A stretch of 64,000 bases of DNA from Planctobacterium marinum (GTDB lineage: Bacteria; Pseudomonadota; Gammaproteobacteria; Enterobacterales; Alteromonadaceae), in assembly GCF_036322805.1 (NCBI RefSeq), contig NZ_AP027272.1:1178001-1242000 (forward strand), in the 5' to 3' direction. Shown here in pieces: positions 33,992 through 42,778 of the stretch. A program made the position numbers and the translations under genes. How positions within the stretch are numbered: the stretch's first letter is position 1; every line of letters starts with the position of its first letter. A model generated the notes under the pieces. The model ran no database searches and was not told where the DNA came from. It was given only the letters and a program-made list of their open reading frames with translations.

Positions 33992-35713
33992 ATGTTAAAA
34001 ATTACCCGGCGCACAGCGCCATCAGAGTTACCTGAATTGAGCCACTGGCCTGAAACCATGACGCGACTTTTTGCCGCGCGGGGTATTACTTGCGATAACG
34101 ATTTACAGTATCAAGCTTCCGGCTTACTGCATTATCAACAGCTTTCTGGTATGCAAAAAGCTGTTGAACTATTGCAGCAGGTATTGGCAAGCCAGGACAA
34201 GATAATCATTGTAGGTGATTTTGATGCTGACGGTGCCACAAGTACCGCTGTATTGCTTTTGGGCTTGCGCCAATTCGGTTTTCTCAATATTGATTTTCTG
34301 GTACCTAATCGCTTTGATTTTGGTTATGGGCTCAGTCCTGAAATCGTTGATGTTGCTGCTGCCGAAGGGGCAAAAATACTGATCACAGTCGATAATGGTA
34401 TTTCCAGTATTCAAGGTGTGGAACGTGCCAACTCTCTGCAAATACCTGTGATCATTACTGATCATCACTTACCGGGAAAGCAATTGCCCGATGCTGCCGC
34501 CATCATTAATCCCAATTTGCAAGATTGTGAGTTTCCGTCAAAAAATCTGGCGGGTGTCGGCGTAGCGTTTTATCTGCTGGTGGCCTTGCGTGCCCATTTT
34601 GAGCAACAGGGTTTGTTTCAGCAGCGGCAATTGAGCAAACCTAATTTAGGCGTCTTACTGGATTTGGTGGCATTGGGAACTGTCGCCGACGTTGTGCCGT
34701 TGGATAATAATAACCGTATTTTGGTGCACCAGGGCATTCAGCGTATCCGATCCGGGAAATGCCGGCCCGGTATTAGTGCGCTATTGGAACTGGCCAGGCG
34801 CCAGCAAAGTGATATCGTTGCCAGCGATCTGGCATTTGCCGTTGGACCCAGACTCAATGCCGCAGGTCGATTAGATGATATGACGGTGGGAATTCAGTGT
34901 TTATTAGCTGACAATGCCGGCGAGGCGCGTAGCTTTGCTTTTCAGTTAGATCAGCTTAATCAAGAGAGACGCAGCATTGAATCTGAAATGCAGCAAGAAG
35001 CACAACAAATCCTCTCTGAAATGCAACTGGCAGGTGAACAATTACCTGATGGCTTAGCCTTATATGAACCCCATTGGCACCAGGGAATTGTGGGTATTCT
35101 GGCCGGCAGGATTAAAGATAAGCATTTCAGGCCTGTGGTGGCATTTGCCCAGCAGGATGAGAATACTCTCAAGGGATCCGGGCGTTCCATTCCCGGTTTA
35201 CATTTTCGAGACTTGTTGGAGGAGATCAATAACCGCTATCCGGGCCTTATCATCAAGTTTGGTGGCCACGCCGCCGCTGCTGGTTTGTCTATCAATACTG
35301 AAGATTTCCAGCAGTTTCGCACCGTATTTGCCAGTTTGTGTAGTGAGTGGTTATCACCAGAAGCGTTAAGTGGAGAATTACTAACGGACGGGGAATTGAC
35401 GCGACAAGAGTTCAGCCTTGACTTCGCCAGAATGTTGCGTTCGGCAGGGCCTTGGGGGCAAGGCTTCCCGGAGCCGGTTTTTGACGGGGTTTTTAGTTTG
35501 ATATCACAACGCATCGTGGGCGAGAAGCACCTGAAAATGCAGGTGAAGAGTTCAGATGGCTGTTTGCTGGATGCCATCGCCTTTAACGTTGACCTGAGCC
35601 AGTGGCCAAATCACAGTTGTGATAACATACAGCTGGTTTACAAGCTGGATGTTAATGAATTTCGCGGACAACAATCAGTGCAGTTATTGGTAGATGCACT
35701 GACTTCTTATTGA
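33992..35713 (+). CDS. recJ: Single-stranded-DNA-specific exonuclease RecJ
   Basis: 573 residues, usual length. The DHH phosphoesterase motifs are present: GDFDADGATSTA (about 75-86), VDNGIS, TDHHLPG (DHH) and LDLVALGTVADVVPL, followed by the DHHA1 domain (GRSIPGLHFRDLLEE, KFGGHAAAAGLS) and an OB-like C-terminal domain. It degrades single-stranded DNA 5' to 3' in RecF-pathway recombination and mismatch repair, using Mn or Mg. Confidence 0.95.
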   Translation: MLKITRRTAPSELPELSHWPETMTRLFAARGITCDNDLQYQASGLLHYQQLSGMQKAVELLQQVLASQDKIIIVGDFDADGATSTAVLLLGLRQFGFLNIDFLVPNRFDFGYGLSPEIVDVAAAEGAKILITVDNGISSIQGVERANSLQIPVIITDHHLPGKQLPDAAAIINPNLQDCEFPSKNLAGVGVAFYLLVALRAHFEQQGLFQQRQLSKPNLGVLLDLVALGTVADVVPLDNNNRILVHQGIQRIRSGKCRPGISALLELARRQQSDIVASDLAFAVGPRLNAAGRLDDMTVGIQCLLADNAGEARSFAFQLDQLNQERRSIESEMQQEAQQILSEMQLAGEQLPDGLALYEPHWHQGIVGILAGRIKDKHFRPVVAFAQQDENTLKGSGRSIPGLHFRDLLEEINNRYPGLIIKFGGHAAAAGLSINTEDFQQFRTVFASLCSEWLSPEALSGELLTDGELTRQEFSLDFARMLRSAGPWGQGFPEPVFDGVFSLISQRIVGEKHLKMQVKSSDGCLLDAIAFNVDLSQWPNHSCDNIQLVYKLDVNEFRGQQSVQLLVDALTSY

Positions 35714-35734
35714 ATAAGCCATATCGAGAAAAAT

Positions 35735-36193
35735 ATGAAACTAGTCAAATTGGTATTACTTTTTAGCGTCTTTATTTCCACATCAGTCTTTGCTGCAGAG
35801 GGCCTCATTGCAATAAAAAGCCAACACTCAGTGACTCAGACACTTGATAACCTCAGCGAAGGGCTTACAGCCAAAGGCATGACAGTGTTTAGCCGGATTG
35901 ATCATCAGGCAGGGGCGTCAAAGGTTGGCAAGCAACTGCGTGCTACCTCATTGCTCATTTTTGGCAACCCCAACGTGGGGACGCCATTGATGCAATGTCA
36001 GCAGAGCATTGCAATGGATTTACCACAAAAAATGTTGGCCTGGCAAGATGAGCAAGGACAGGTTTGGTTGGGTTATAATGACCCACTGTATTTGGCACAG
36101 CGCCATGATATTGATATGGACAGTCCTTGTTATGCGGTGCTGGAGAAGGTGAGTGTGGTACTGGAAAATTTCGCACAAGCGGCCAGTCAATAA
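35735..36193 (+). CDS. Exported DUF302 protein
   Basis: 152 residues. A signal peptide (KLVKLVLLFSVFISTSVFA) leads into one DUF302 domain: QTLDNLSEGLTAKGMTVFSRIDHQAGA, then LLIFGNPNVGTPLMQ, then LPQKMLAWQDEQGQVWLGYNDP. These motifs are diagnostic of the family, which has no proven biochemical role. It sits 21 bp after recJ, on the same strand. Confidence 0.9.
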   Translation: MKLVKLVLLFSVFISTSVFAAEGLIAIKSQHSVTQTLDNLSEGLTAKGMTVFSRIDHQAGASKVGKQLRATSLLIFGNPNVGTPLMQCQQSIAMDLPQKMLAWQDEQGQVWLGYNDPLYLAQRHDIDMDSPCYAVLEKVSVVLENFAQAASQ

Positions 36194-36227
36194 AATATTA
36201 ATGAGCGGCTAACAAAGAGGCATTATT

Positions 36228-36503
36228 GTGGAAAAGCAAACCAAAAAACTGCTTGAGCAACACACCGCTTTGACCCATTCTGAGAATCGCATGGTCACTT
36301 CCCATGTACAAAGGGCACAAGATGATTGGGTGCTGCATACCTTGATGATTGAAGGCGTTGAAGTGCCGTTTAAGTATCGCCGCAAAAAGCACTACAAGAA
36401 CTTGAAAGGGGCGCGTGTCAACCTGACTTACTATCCCGATACGGAAGAAGTTGCGGGCATGGAATTCGAGTACATGCGGGTTGTGCGATTACGCACAAGT
36501 TGA
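36228..36503 (+). CDS. Conserved small protein of unknown function before recO
   Basis: 91 residues from a GTG with AGAGG about 8 bp upstream. It is highly charged (KYRRKKHYKNLKGARVN) with no signal peptide or membrane helix, so cytoplasmic and possibly RNA- or nucleic-acid-associated. I do not recognise a named family. It is followed 17 bp later by recO on the same strand. Confidence 0.75.
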   Translation: MEKQTKKLLEQHTALTHSENRMVTSHVQRAQDDWVLHTLMIEGVEVPFKYRRKKHYKNLKGARVNLTYYPDTEEVAGMEFEYMRVVRLRTS

Positions 36504-36520
36504 TAGCGAAGAACGCGTAA

Positions 36521-37219
36521 ATGGCTGAATACCTGGTAGAGCAGTTTTTATTGCACGCAACCCCCTATAAAGAAACCAGTGCTCTTGTCACTGGTTTTAG
36601 CCGTGAATTGGGAAAAGTGCGTTATGTGGCAAAAGGGGTTTATAGCAAAAGCAATAAATACAAAGGTTTAACCCAGCCCTTTACGCTTTTTTCCTGTCGC
36701 TTGCGGGGCAATGGAGAGTTAAAATCCAGCTTTGCTACAGAGGCCTTGGCAAGAGCCGTTCCCTTGCAGGGCAATGCGCTTTATTGCGCTATGTATTGCA
36801 ATGAGGTACTGGTGCGAGTATTGCCGCCAGAAGAGCCAAATGAAAACTTGTTTTCATTTTATCAGGAGACATTACAGCGCCTGTCACAACAGGAAAACCC
36901 TGAACCTATCCTGAGAGAGTTCGAGCTTTTTTTATTGCAGGAAATGGGCGCAGCTTATGATTTTGCTAGTGATGCGTCATCAGCTGAACCTGTGATGACG
37001 GAATACGTATACGATTATGTGCCTGAATACGGCTTTACAAGAGCGGGTAGTAGCAGACGGCAGCAGCAGTTTTATGGTGCGGATTTGTTGGCGATAGGCC
37101 AGCAGCACTGGACGCCTGATAGTTTGAAAGCGGCAAAACGCTTTACTCGTCTAGCATTGAGTCCGTTTCTTGGCAATAAACCGTTAAAGAGCCGAGAGTT
37201 ATTTCAAAAACCCTTGTAA
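36521..37219 (+). CDS. recO: DNA repair protein RecO
   Basis: 232 residues. The N-terminal OB-fold (EQFLLHATPYKETSALVTGFSRELGKVRYVAKGVYSKS in two parts) and the helical C-terminal domain with ALYCAMYCNEVLVRVLPPEEPN match RecO. No zinc-finger Cys cluster is seen, as in E. coli. RecO, with RecF and RecR, loads RecA on SSB-coated DNA. The adjacent pdxJ gene is the usual partner in gammaproteobacteria. Confidence 0.93.
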   Translation: MAEYLVEQFLLHATPYKETSALVTGFSRELGKVRYVAKGVYSKSNKYKGLTQPFTLFSCRLRGNGELKSSFATEALARAVPLQGNALYCAMYCNEVLVRVLPPEEPNENLFSFYQETLQRLSQQENPEPILREFELFLLQEMGAAYDFASDASSAEPVMTEYVYDYVPEYGFTRAGSSRRQQQFYGADLLAIGQQHWTPDSLKAAKRFTRLALSPFLGNKPLKSRELFQKPL

Positions 37220-37251
37220 AATAGTGTGCAAGAAGGAAGAACGAGACCAAC

Positions 37252-37983
37252 ATGAATGATATTTATTTAGGGGTGAACATTGATCACATCGCAACCTTGC
37301 GCAACGCACGAGGCACGCATTACCCGGATCCTGTTCACGCTGCTGATATCGCAGAGCGAGCGGGTGCCGATGGCATAACAGTGCACCTCAGAGAAGATCG
37401 ACGCCACATCAACGATCGCGATGTGCGTTTGTTAAAAGAAACCATCAATACCCGCTTAAACCTGGAAATGGCTGTGACTGATGAAATGGTGAATATCGCC
37501 AAAGAGGTTAATCCAGTGTTTTGTTGTTTGGTGCCTGAAAAACGCGAAGAGTTGACCACCGAAGGTGGACTGGACGTGCTTGGCAGTCTTGATCGAGTCA
37601 GCGATGCCACTGCAAAATTAATGGCGCAGGGGATTATCGTATCTTTGTTTATTGATGCTGACAAAGCGCAGATTGATGCCGCCAAAGCCACGGGCGCAGA
37701 ATATATTGAAATTCACACTGGTCAATACGCCGAAGCTCAATCAGAGCACGAACAACAAGTTGAGCTGCAAAAACTTAAAGTGGGCATTGAATACGCTGAT
37801 TCCATTGGCCTCAAAGTCAATGCGGGCCATGGACTGCATTATCACAACGTTAAGCCCGTTGCCGCCATTCCACAGTTGATCGAATTGAATATTGGCCATG
37901 CCATTATTGCCAGAGCCGCTTTTGATGGCTTAGCCAAAGCGGTAACCGACATGCGCAATCTAATGCAAGAGGCGAGACGCTAG
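37252..37983 (+). CDS. pdxJ: Pyridoxine 5'-phosphate synthase PdxJ
   Basis: 243 residues. The start [26 protein letters not shown], the [17 protein letters not shown] block and the IEIHTGQYA and [12 protein letters not shown] motifs are diagnostic. The TIM-barrel enzyme condenses 1-deoxy-D-xylulose 5-phosphate with 3-amino-2-oxopropyl phosphate to give pyridoxine 5'-phosphate. It lies 32 bp after recO. The acpS gene that follows in E. coli is absent here; rlmD comes next. Confidence 0.95.
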
Positions 37984-37996
37984 TCGTCAGCAGTTT

Positions 37997-39430
37997 ATGG
38001 TTCAGGTTTTTCGCCCGAAAAAGGGCCCGTCCAGGAAACGCCCGGTTAACGGTAAAGGTGCGCTGCGCAACACAGGCAAACAACATCGGGTAACGATTGA
38101 TCACCTGGATCACGAAGCCAAAGGCGTGGTACCCGGCGCTCCCGTCATGTTTGTTTCCGGGGCTTTGCCCGGAGAGTCTTGCCGGGTTGAGGAAAGCAGT
38201 CATCAGAAAAATGTTATCAAAGCAAATGTGCTGGAAATAGAGCTGGCTTCACCCCATAGAATCCTGCCATTTTGTCCTCATTTTGACGCCTGTGGCGGAT
38301 GTCAAACACAATACGCAGAACCTGAATATTTACTCTCAGAAAAGCAAAATGCCGTTGCCAAATTGCTGGCTAAATTGACCGGCTTAAGCACCAGCGATTT
38401 ACCCTGGAGCACACCATTAATAGGCAACAGTCGCGGTTATCGACGCAAGGTTAGATTGGCTGTTGACGCCCGCAACCCCGAGGGAATAAAACTGGGCTTT
38501 CGCGGGGAAGGCAATAACATAATAAGTGTCTCTGAGTGTCGGGTGCTCGAGCCTGAACTGCAAAATCTGTTGCAGCCACTGCACCAGATGTTATCTCGTT
38601 TAAAGTCGGTAAAACACCTTGGACATGTCATTCTGTTTTCAGGTGTATTGGAGTCAGCGCAAGACACCTCTGGAGCGGGTTATAAGCCACAGAGCTATGT
38701 CACCCTGAGAATGACCAGAGCGCCAGGTTCGTCTGACAAGCAATTGCTGGAGCGGTTTCAAATTGCTCAAGATTGTTTGCTGATTATCGATTATGGCCAG
38801 AAACGTTATGAATGGCTAAGTGGTGAGCCAGCGCTTATGGCCTATGCACTGCAAAGTGGTTTGGCTGGTGTGGCAGAGCACGATATTGTCTTGGGAATCA
38901 CGCCAGACGATTTTGTCCAGGTCAACCCACAACTGAATCAAGCCATGGTACAGCAAGCGCTGGGTTGGTTGGCACTTACTGCGCAAGATCAGGTGCTGGA
39001 CTTGTTCTGTGGAGTGGGAAACTTCACTTTGCCGATGGCGCAACAGTGCCATCGCGTTATTGGCTTTGAAGGTGTACCCGAAATGGTGCAAATGGCGCAA
39101 AACAATGCACAACGGAATAACATTCACAATGTTGAATTTGTATCAGGCGATCTATCTGCGGCGGATACCTTGAAGACCGTATCTCAGTTAAAATGTAACA
39201 AGGTGGTTCTGGATCCCGCGCGAGCAGGTGCTTTCGAGGCGATAGATACGCTTATTTCTAAGACTCCCGAAGCAATCTTGTATATCTCCTGCAATCCTGC
39301 CACTTTCGGCAGAGATATTGCAAAATTACTATCCGCAAACTATCAATTAACAAAATTGTCTTTAATTGATATGTTTCCACAAACTGCCCATACAGAAATT
39401 ATGGGCTTATTTGTTCCCGCCAGAAAATAA
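37997..39430 (+). CDS. rlmD: 23S rRNA (uracil-1939-C5) methyltransferase RlmD
   Basis: 477 residues. A TRAM-like N-terminal domain (about 35-90) precedes the iron-sulfur cluster Cys motif CPHFDACGGCQTQ and the catalytic domain with the SAM-binding motif LDLFCGVGNFTLPMA, the DPARAG motif and the nucleophile region ISCNPATF. It methylates U1939 of 23S rRNA using SAM. It lies 13 bp after pdxJ and 16 bp before relA, so all may share a transcript. Confidence 0.95.
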   Translation: MVQVFRPKKGPSRKRPVNGKGALRNTGKQHRVTIDHLDHEAKGVVPGAPVMFVSGALPGESCRVEESSHQKNVIKANVLEIELASPHRILPFCPHFDACGGCQTQYAEPEYLLSEKQNAVAKLLAKLTGLSTSDLPWSTPLIGNSRGYRRKVRLAVDARNPEGIKLGFRGEGNNIISVSECRVLEPELQNLLQPLHQMLSRLKSVKHLGHVILFSGVLESAQDTSGAGYKPQSYVTLRMTRAPGSSDKQLLERFQIAQDCLLIIDYGQKRYEWLSGEPALMAYALQSGLAGVAEHDIVLGITPDDFVQVNPQLNQAMVQQALGWLALTAQDQVLDLFCGVGNFTLPMAQQCHRVIGFEGVPEMVQMAQNNAQRNNIHNVEFVSGDLSAADTLKTVSQLKCNKVVLDPARAGAFEAIDTLISKTPEAILYISCNPATFGRDIAKLLSANYQLTKLSLIDMFPQTAHTEIMGLFVPARK

Positions 39431-39446
39431 AGGAGTAAGTTAACTC

Positions 39447-41603
39447 ATGGTTTCAGTCAGAACTGTCCATAGCGATATCCGCCCCGGGTTTGAGGAGTGG
39501 TTGGACAACCTCAAAGTCTCTGACAAAACCAAAGAAAAGCTGGCCACAATTCTTGAGCAACCTGAAATCCTGTTAATCGGCCAGGAAATGGTAGAAATGC
39601 TGCAAGAGCTGCAGATGGATGACGAAACCATGTTGGCGTCTTTCGTTTATACCTATTGCCAGATTAGAGAGTTATCTGATGAAGCCATTGCAGAGCAGTT
39701 CTCGCCTGAGATTCAAGCTCTGGTGCAGGGCGTGCGCCGCATGAGTGCCATTCGAACTTTGCATTCCAGCCAATACATCAAAGCCGATGAAGGTCAGATT
39801 GACAATATTCGCCGCATGCTGTTATCCATGGTACAAGATGTGCGGGCGGTCGTTATCAAACTGGCAGAGCGCATTATAAAGCTACGGCAAGTTAAAGATG
39901 CCGACGAAGAAACCCGAGTCATGACCGCTCGCGAGTGCGCCAGTATTTATGCACCATTGGCCAACCGGTTGGGCATTGGTCAGTTGAAGTGGGAACTGGA
40001 AGACCTTTCTTTTCGTTATTTGCACCCAGAATCCTACAAACAGATTGCCAAAATGTTGCGGGAAAAACGCACCGAACGGCTCAATTACGTTGAACACTTT
40101 GTCGAGGCGATGCAGCAGCGACTGGATGAGCAAGGCATTAAGGCAAAAGTTTACGGACGTCCAAAGCATATTTTCAGTATCTGGAAAAAGATGCAGAAGA
40201 AAGGTCTGACTTTCGAGCAGCTTTTCGATATCCGCGCGACGCGCATTATTGCCGATTCCTTGCAGGATTGTTATACGGTATTAGGTGCCGTACATGCCAG
40301 CTGGCAGCATATTCCTCGTGAATTTGATGATTATATCGCGACACCTAAGCCCAATGGTTATCAGTCTATTCACACCGTGATTCTGGGGCCAGAAGGCAAA
40401 ACCATCGAAGTGCAAATTCGCACTCAGAAAATGCACGATGACGCAGAATTGGGGGTGGCAGCCCACTGGAAATACAAAGAAGGAAAAAGCGGCAGTAACG
40501 ATAGCTTTGAAGATAAAATCAATTGGTTGCGCAAAATTCTCGCCTGGCAAGATGATATGTCAGAGTCGGGGGACATCGTGGAAGAGCTGCGCAGTCAGGT
40601 ATTCGACGACCGGGTGTATGTCTTTACGCCTAAAGGCGACATTATTGATTTGCCCAGAGGCAGTACGCCACTGGACTTTGCTTACTATGTCCATACTAAT
40701 GTTGGGCATCGCTGCATTGGCGCGAAAATAGCCGGGCGTATTGTGCCGCTCACTTATCAGTTGCAGACAGGCGACCAGGTGGAGATCCTCACTGGTAAGC
40801 ATGCCAATCCCAGTCGAGACTGGATGAACTCCAGTATGGGCTATGTATTGTCCAGTCGAGCTCGCGCCAAAATTGCTACCTGGTTCAAAAAACAGGACAA
40901 GGATAAGAACCTTCAGGCAGGCAAAGACATGCTGTTGAATGAAATCCTGAAAGCTCGCCTGGATAAAGACTTGTTGAACGATGTCCACGACCGATTTAAC
41001 GTGCAATCGCTTGAAGACTTGTACGTCGCAGTTGGCGGTGGTGATGTCGGTGTTATGCAGGTTATTAACCATCTGCAGCAAAAAGTTCAGCCGAAGCCAG
41101 ACATCGATCCTCGGGTGAAAACCAAAGCGACTAAGTCTAAAGCTGGCGCGGGCGATCAAATCGTAGTGGAAGGCGTAGGGAATTTGATGTCGGTGCTTGC
41201 CGGTTGTTGTCAGCCATTACCCGGCGATCCCGTCTACGGCTATATCACTCTGGGGCGAGGAGTCAGTGTTCACAAACAAGACTGTGAGCAATTAAAGAGC
41301 ATGTTAACGCAAAACCCAGAGCGAGGTATTGAAGTCAATTGGTCTTCAGAGGTCAAAGGGGCATTTAAAACCAAAGTGGAGATTTTCTGTTACGACCGGG
41401 ATGGTATTTTACGAGAAATAACCACTGTGCTGGGTAATGAGAAAGTGTCGCTTTTAGGGGTGCACAGTGAGAGTAACGAGCAAGAGCAAACCGCTAATAT
41501 TGGTTTGACATTGGAGGTTAAAGATCTGAACTCACTGGCTCGACTCATTACCAAACTGGAAAAAGTGCGTAACGTACTGGAAGTAAAGCGTACCGAGCAT
41601 TGA
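39447..41603 (+). CDS. relA: GTP pyrophosphokinase RelA
   Basis: 718 residues. The N-terminal HD-like domain is degenerate (ASFVYTYCQIRELSDEA lacks HDxxED), as in monofunctional RelA, so only synthesis is expected. The synthetase domain (RPKHIFSIWKKMQKKGL, DIRATRII, YIATPKPNGYQSIHT, EVQIRTQKMHDDAELG) is complete, then TGS (VYVFTPKGDIIDLPRGSTPLDFAY), a zinc-finger-like region (AGCCQPLPGDPV...HKQDCEQL) and a C-terminal ACT/RRM domain. It makes (p)ppGpp on starved ribosomes. An AAAGGAGT ribosome site is clear. Confidence 0.96.
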   Translation: MVSVRTVHSDIRPGFEEWLDNLKVSDKTKEKLATILEQPEILLIGQEMVEMLQELQMDDETMLASFVYTYCQIRELSDEAIAEQFSPEIQALVQGVRRMSAIRTLHSSQYIKADEGQIDNIRRMLLSMVQDVRAVVIKLAERIIKLRQVKDADEETRVMTARECASIYAPLANRLGIGQLKWELEDLSFRYLHPESYKQIAKMLREKRTERLNYVEHFVEAMQQRLDEQGIKAKVYGRPKHIFSIWKKMQKKGLTFEQLFDIRATRIIADSLQDCYTVLGAVHASWQHIPREFDDYIATPKPNGYQSIHTVILGPEGKTIEVQIRTQKMHDDAELGVAAHWKYKEGKSGSNDSFEDKINWLRKILAWQDDMSESGDIVEELRSQVFDDRVYVFTPKGDIIDLPRGSTPLDFAYYVHTNVGHRCIGAKIAGRIVPLTYQLQTGDQVEILTGKHANPSRDWMNSSMGYVLSSRARAKIATWFKKQDKDKNLQAGKDMLLNEILKARLDKDLLNDVHDRFNVQSLEDLYVAVGGGDVGVMQVINHLQQKVQPKPDIDPRVKTKATKSKAGAGDQIVVEGVGNLMSVLAGCCQPLPGDPVYGYITLGRGVSVHKQDCEQLKSMLTQNPERGIEVNWSSEVKGAFKTKVEIFCYDRDGILREITTVLGNEKVSLLGVHSESNEQEQTANIGLTLEVKDLNSLARLITKLEKVRNVLEVKRTEH

Positions 41604-41668
41604 GGTGAATAGCCTGATTGCGTTCATCGTTTTGACACACATTGATGGTGCAATAAGCGAAGGTTAAT

Positions 41669-42652
41669 ATGCGGCAGGTGTTGATGTCTTACAGGCAGTT
41701 ATTTATTGCTAAAGCGCTGTGGCTCATGGCGCTGAGTAGCTTACTCTGGTGTGTCATTGTTTATTTTGTCTTCCCGCCGATCGCATGGGTAGATGTTGAT
41801 GTACTGGATGTTATCGGCGAAGCTAGTACCGTGATAATGGCCGGTATCTTTTCCTCATTTATCGCCGCGTCCAATATGAATGAAAGCACCAAGGTTCGCC
41901 TGGTTGCTGCGATGTTGTGTATGTTTATTGGCGGCAGTGCAGATTTTATCGATGAGTTTTTCGTAGTACGTCACTGGCCGGCTCTGTTGGAGAATAGCTT
42001 TAAGACCGCGGCTGCTCTGTTCACCTTGTGGGGAATGCTGAGTTTATCTCGGGAAGCAAAAAGCTCCGAGCGTCGTGCTGATCACTTTCGTAAAGTTTCA
42101 GATCACTTGAGCCTGCTCACTCAAATAGGCCAAAAAATAACACGAACTCAGAAACTGAATGACATTATGGAAGTGGTTCATAGCAATATTAGCGAGTTGG
42201 CCAGCTTTGATTGTTTTCGCGCTATGATTGTCGAAGGTGACAAGCTGGTACCCAAATTAAGCCGTCAACCCGCAGGAAGCTTGAGTCTCAGTGACGAGGC
42301 TTTAAAAGTCTTTGAGATGATGGAGCAATGGGTTACCAAAAACCAAACGTCTTTGTATTTGTTTGATTTGTTACGCTGTTCAGAGCACTACCTCGATAAT
42401 GAAGAGCAACAAGCGCTATTGCATCTGATGGCGAATAATCCGCAATTACAGCACGGCAGTGTATTTGTGGTGCCAATTCAAATTGATGGCAAACTCATTG
42501 GTATGTTGACGCTGTTTATGGCCCGTAAGCAGGCGCTGGATAGTGAGCAATGTCACAATATCGAATCTATTGCAGCATACTCTGCTGTGGCCATTCACAA
42601 TGCTCTGCGCAGTGAAGCGCTGGATAGTAAAATGGCTAAAGGGAAGCTGTGA
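41669..42652 (+). CDS. Membrane protein with GAF domain, orphan sensor
   Basis: 327 residues. Four membrane helices (about 11-35, 45-65, 80-97, 108-125) are followed by a short coiled coil and a GAF-like domain (SLLTQIGQKITRTQKLNDIMEVVHSNI to SIAAYSAVAIHNALR). No GGDEF, EAL, kinase or receiver domain follows, and the reading frame ends soon after the GAF helix; the next 125 bp hold no continuation I can see. It may pass a signal through a partner protein, or be the remnant of a larger sensor. It sits between relA and the TonB-dependent receptor. Confidence 0.75.
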   Translation: MRQVLMSYRQLFIAKALWLMALSSLLWCVIVYFVFPPIAWVDVDVLDVIGEASTVIMAGIFSSFIAASNMNESTKVRLVAAMLCMFIGGSADFIDEFFVVRHWPALLENSFKTAAALFTLWGMLSLSREAKSSERRADHFRKVSDHLSLLTQIGQKITRTQKLNDIMEVVHSNISELASFDCFRAMIVEGDKLVPKLSRQPAGSLSLSDEALKVFEMMEQWVTKNQTSLYLFDLLRCSEHYLDNEEQQALLHLMANNPQLQHGSVFVVPIQIDGKLIGMLTLFMARKQALDSEQCHNIESIAAYSAVAIHNALRSEALDSKMAKGKL

Positions 42653-42778
42653 CATAGCGTATTCCGCCAAGGAGCCTGATAATGAGCGCTCAAAGACACA
42701 ATCCGGAAATAATCCAGTTCGCACAATCCGCTGAATTCATCTAGCTTTAAAAGAGAAACTGAAAAAGTGATTAAATAG

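Noticed and set aside
39447-41603. Bifunctional SpoT rather than RelA
   Set aside because: The HD hydrolase motif is degraded and the neighbours rlmD and mazG are those of relA.
42653-42778. Lost GGDEF or kinase domain after the GAF sensor
   Set aside because: The 126 bp before the receptor gene contains no matching motif in any frame and is too short for such a domain.
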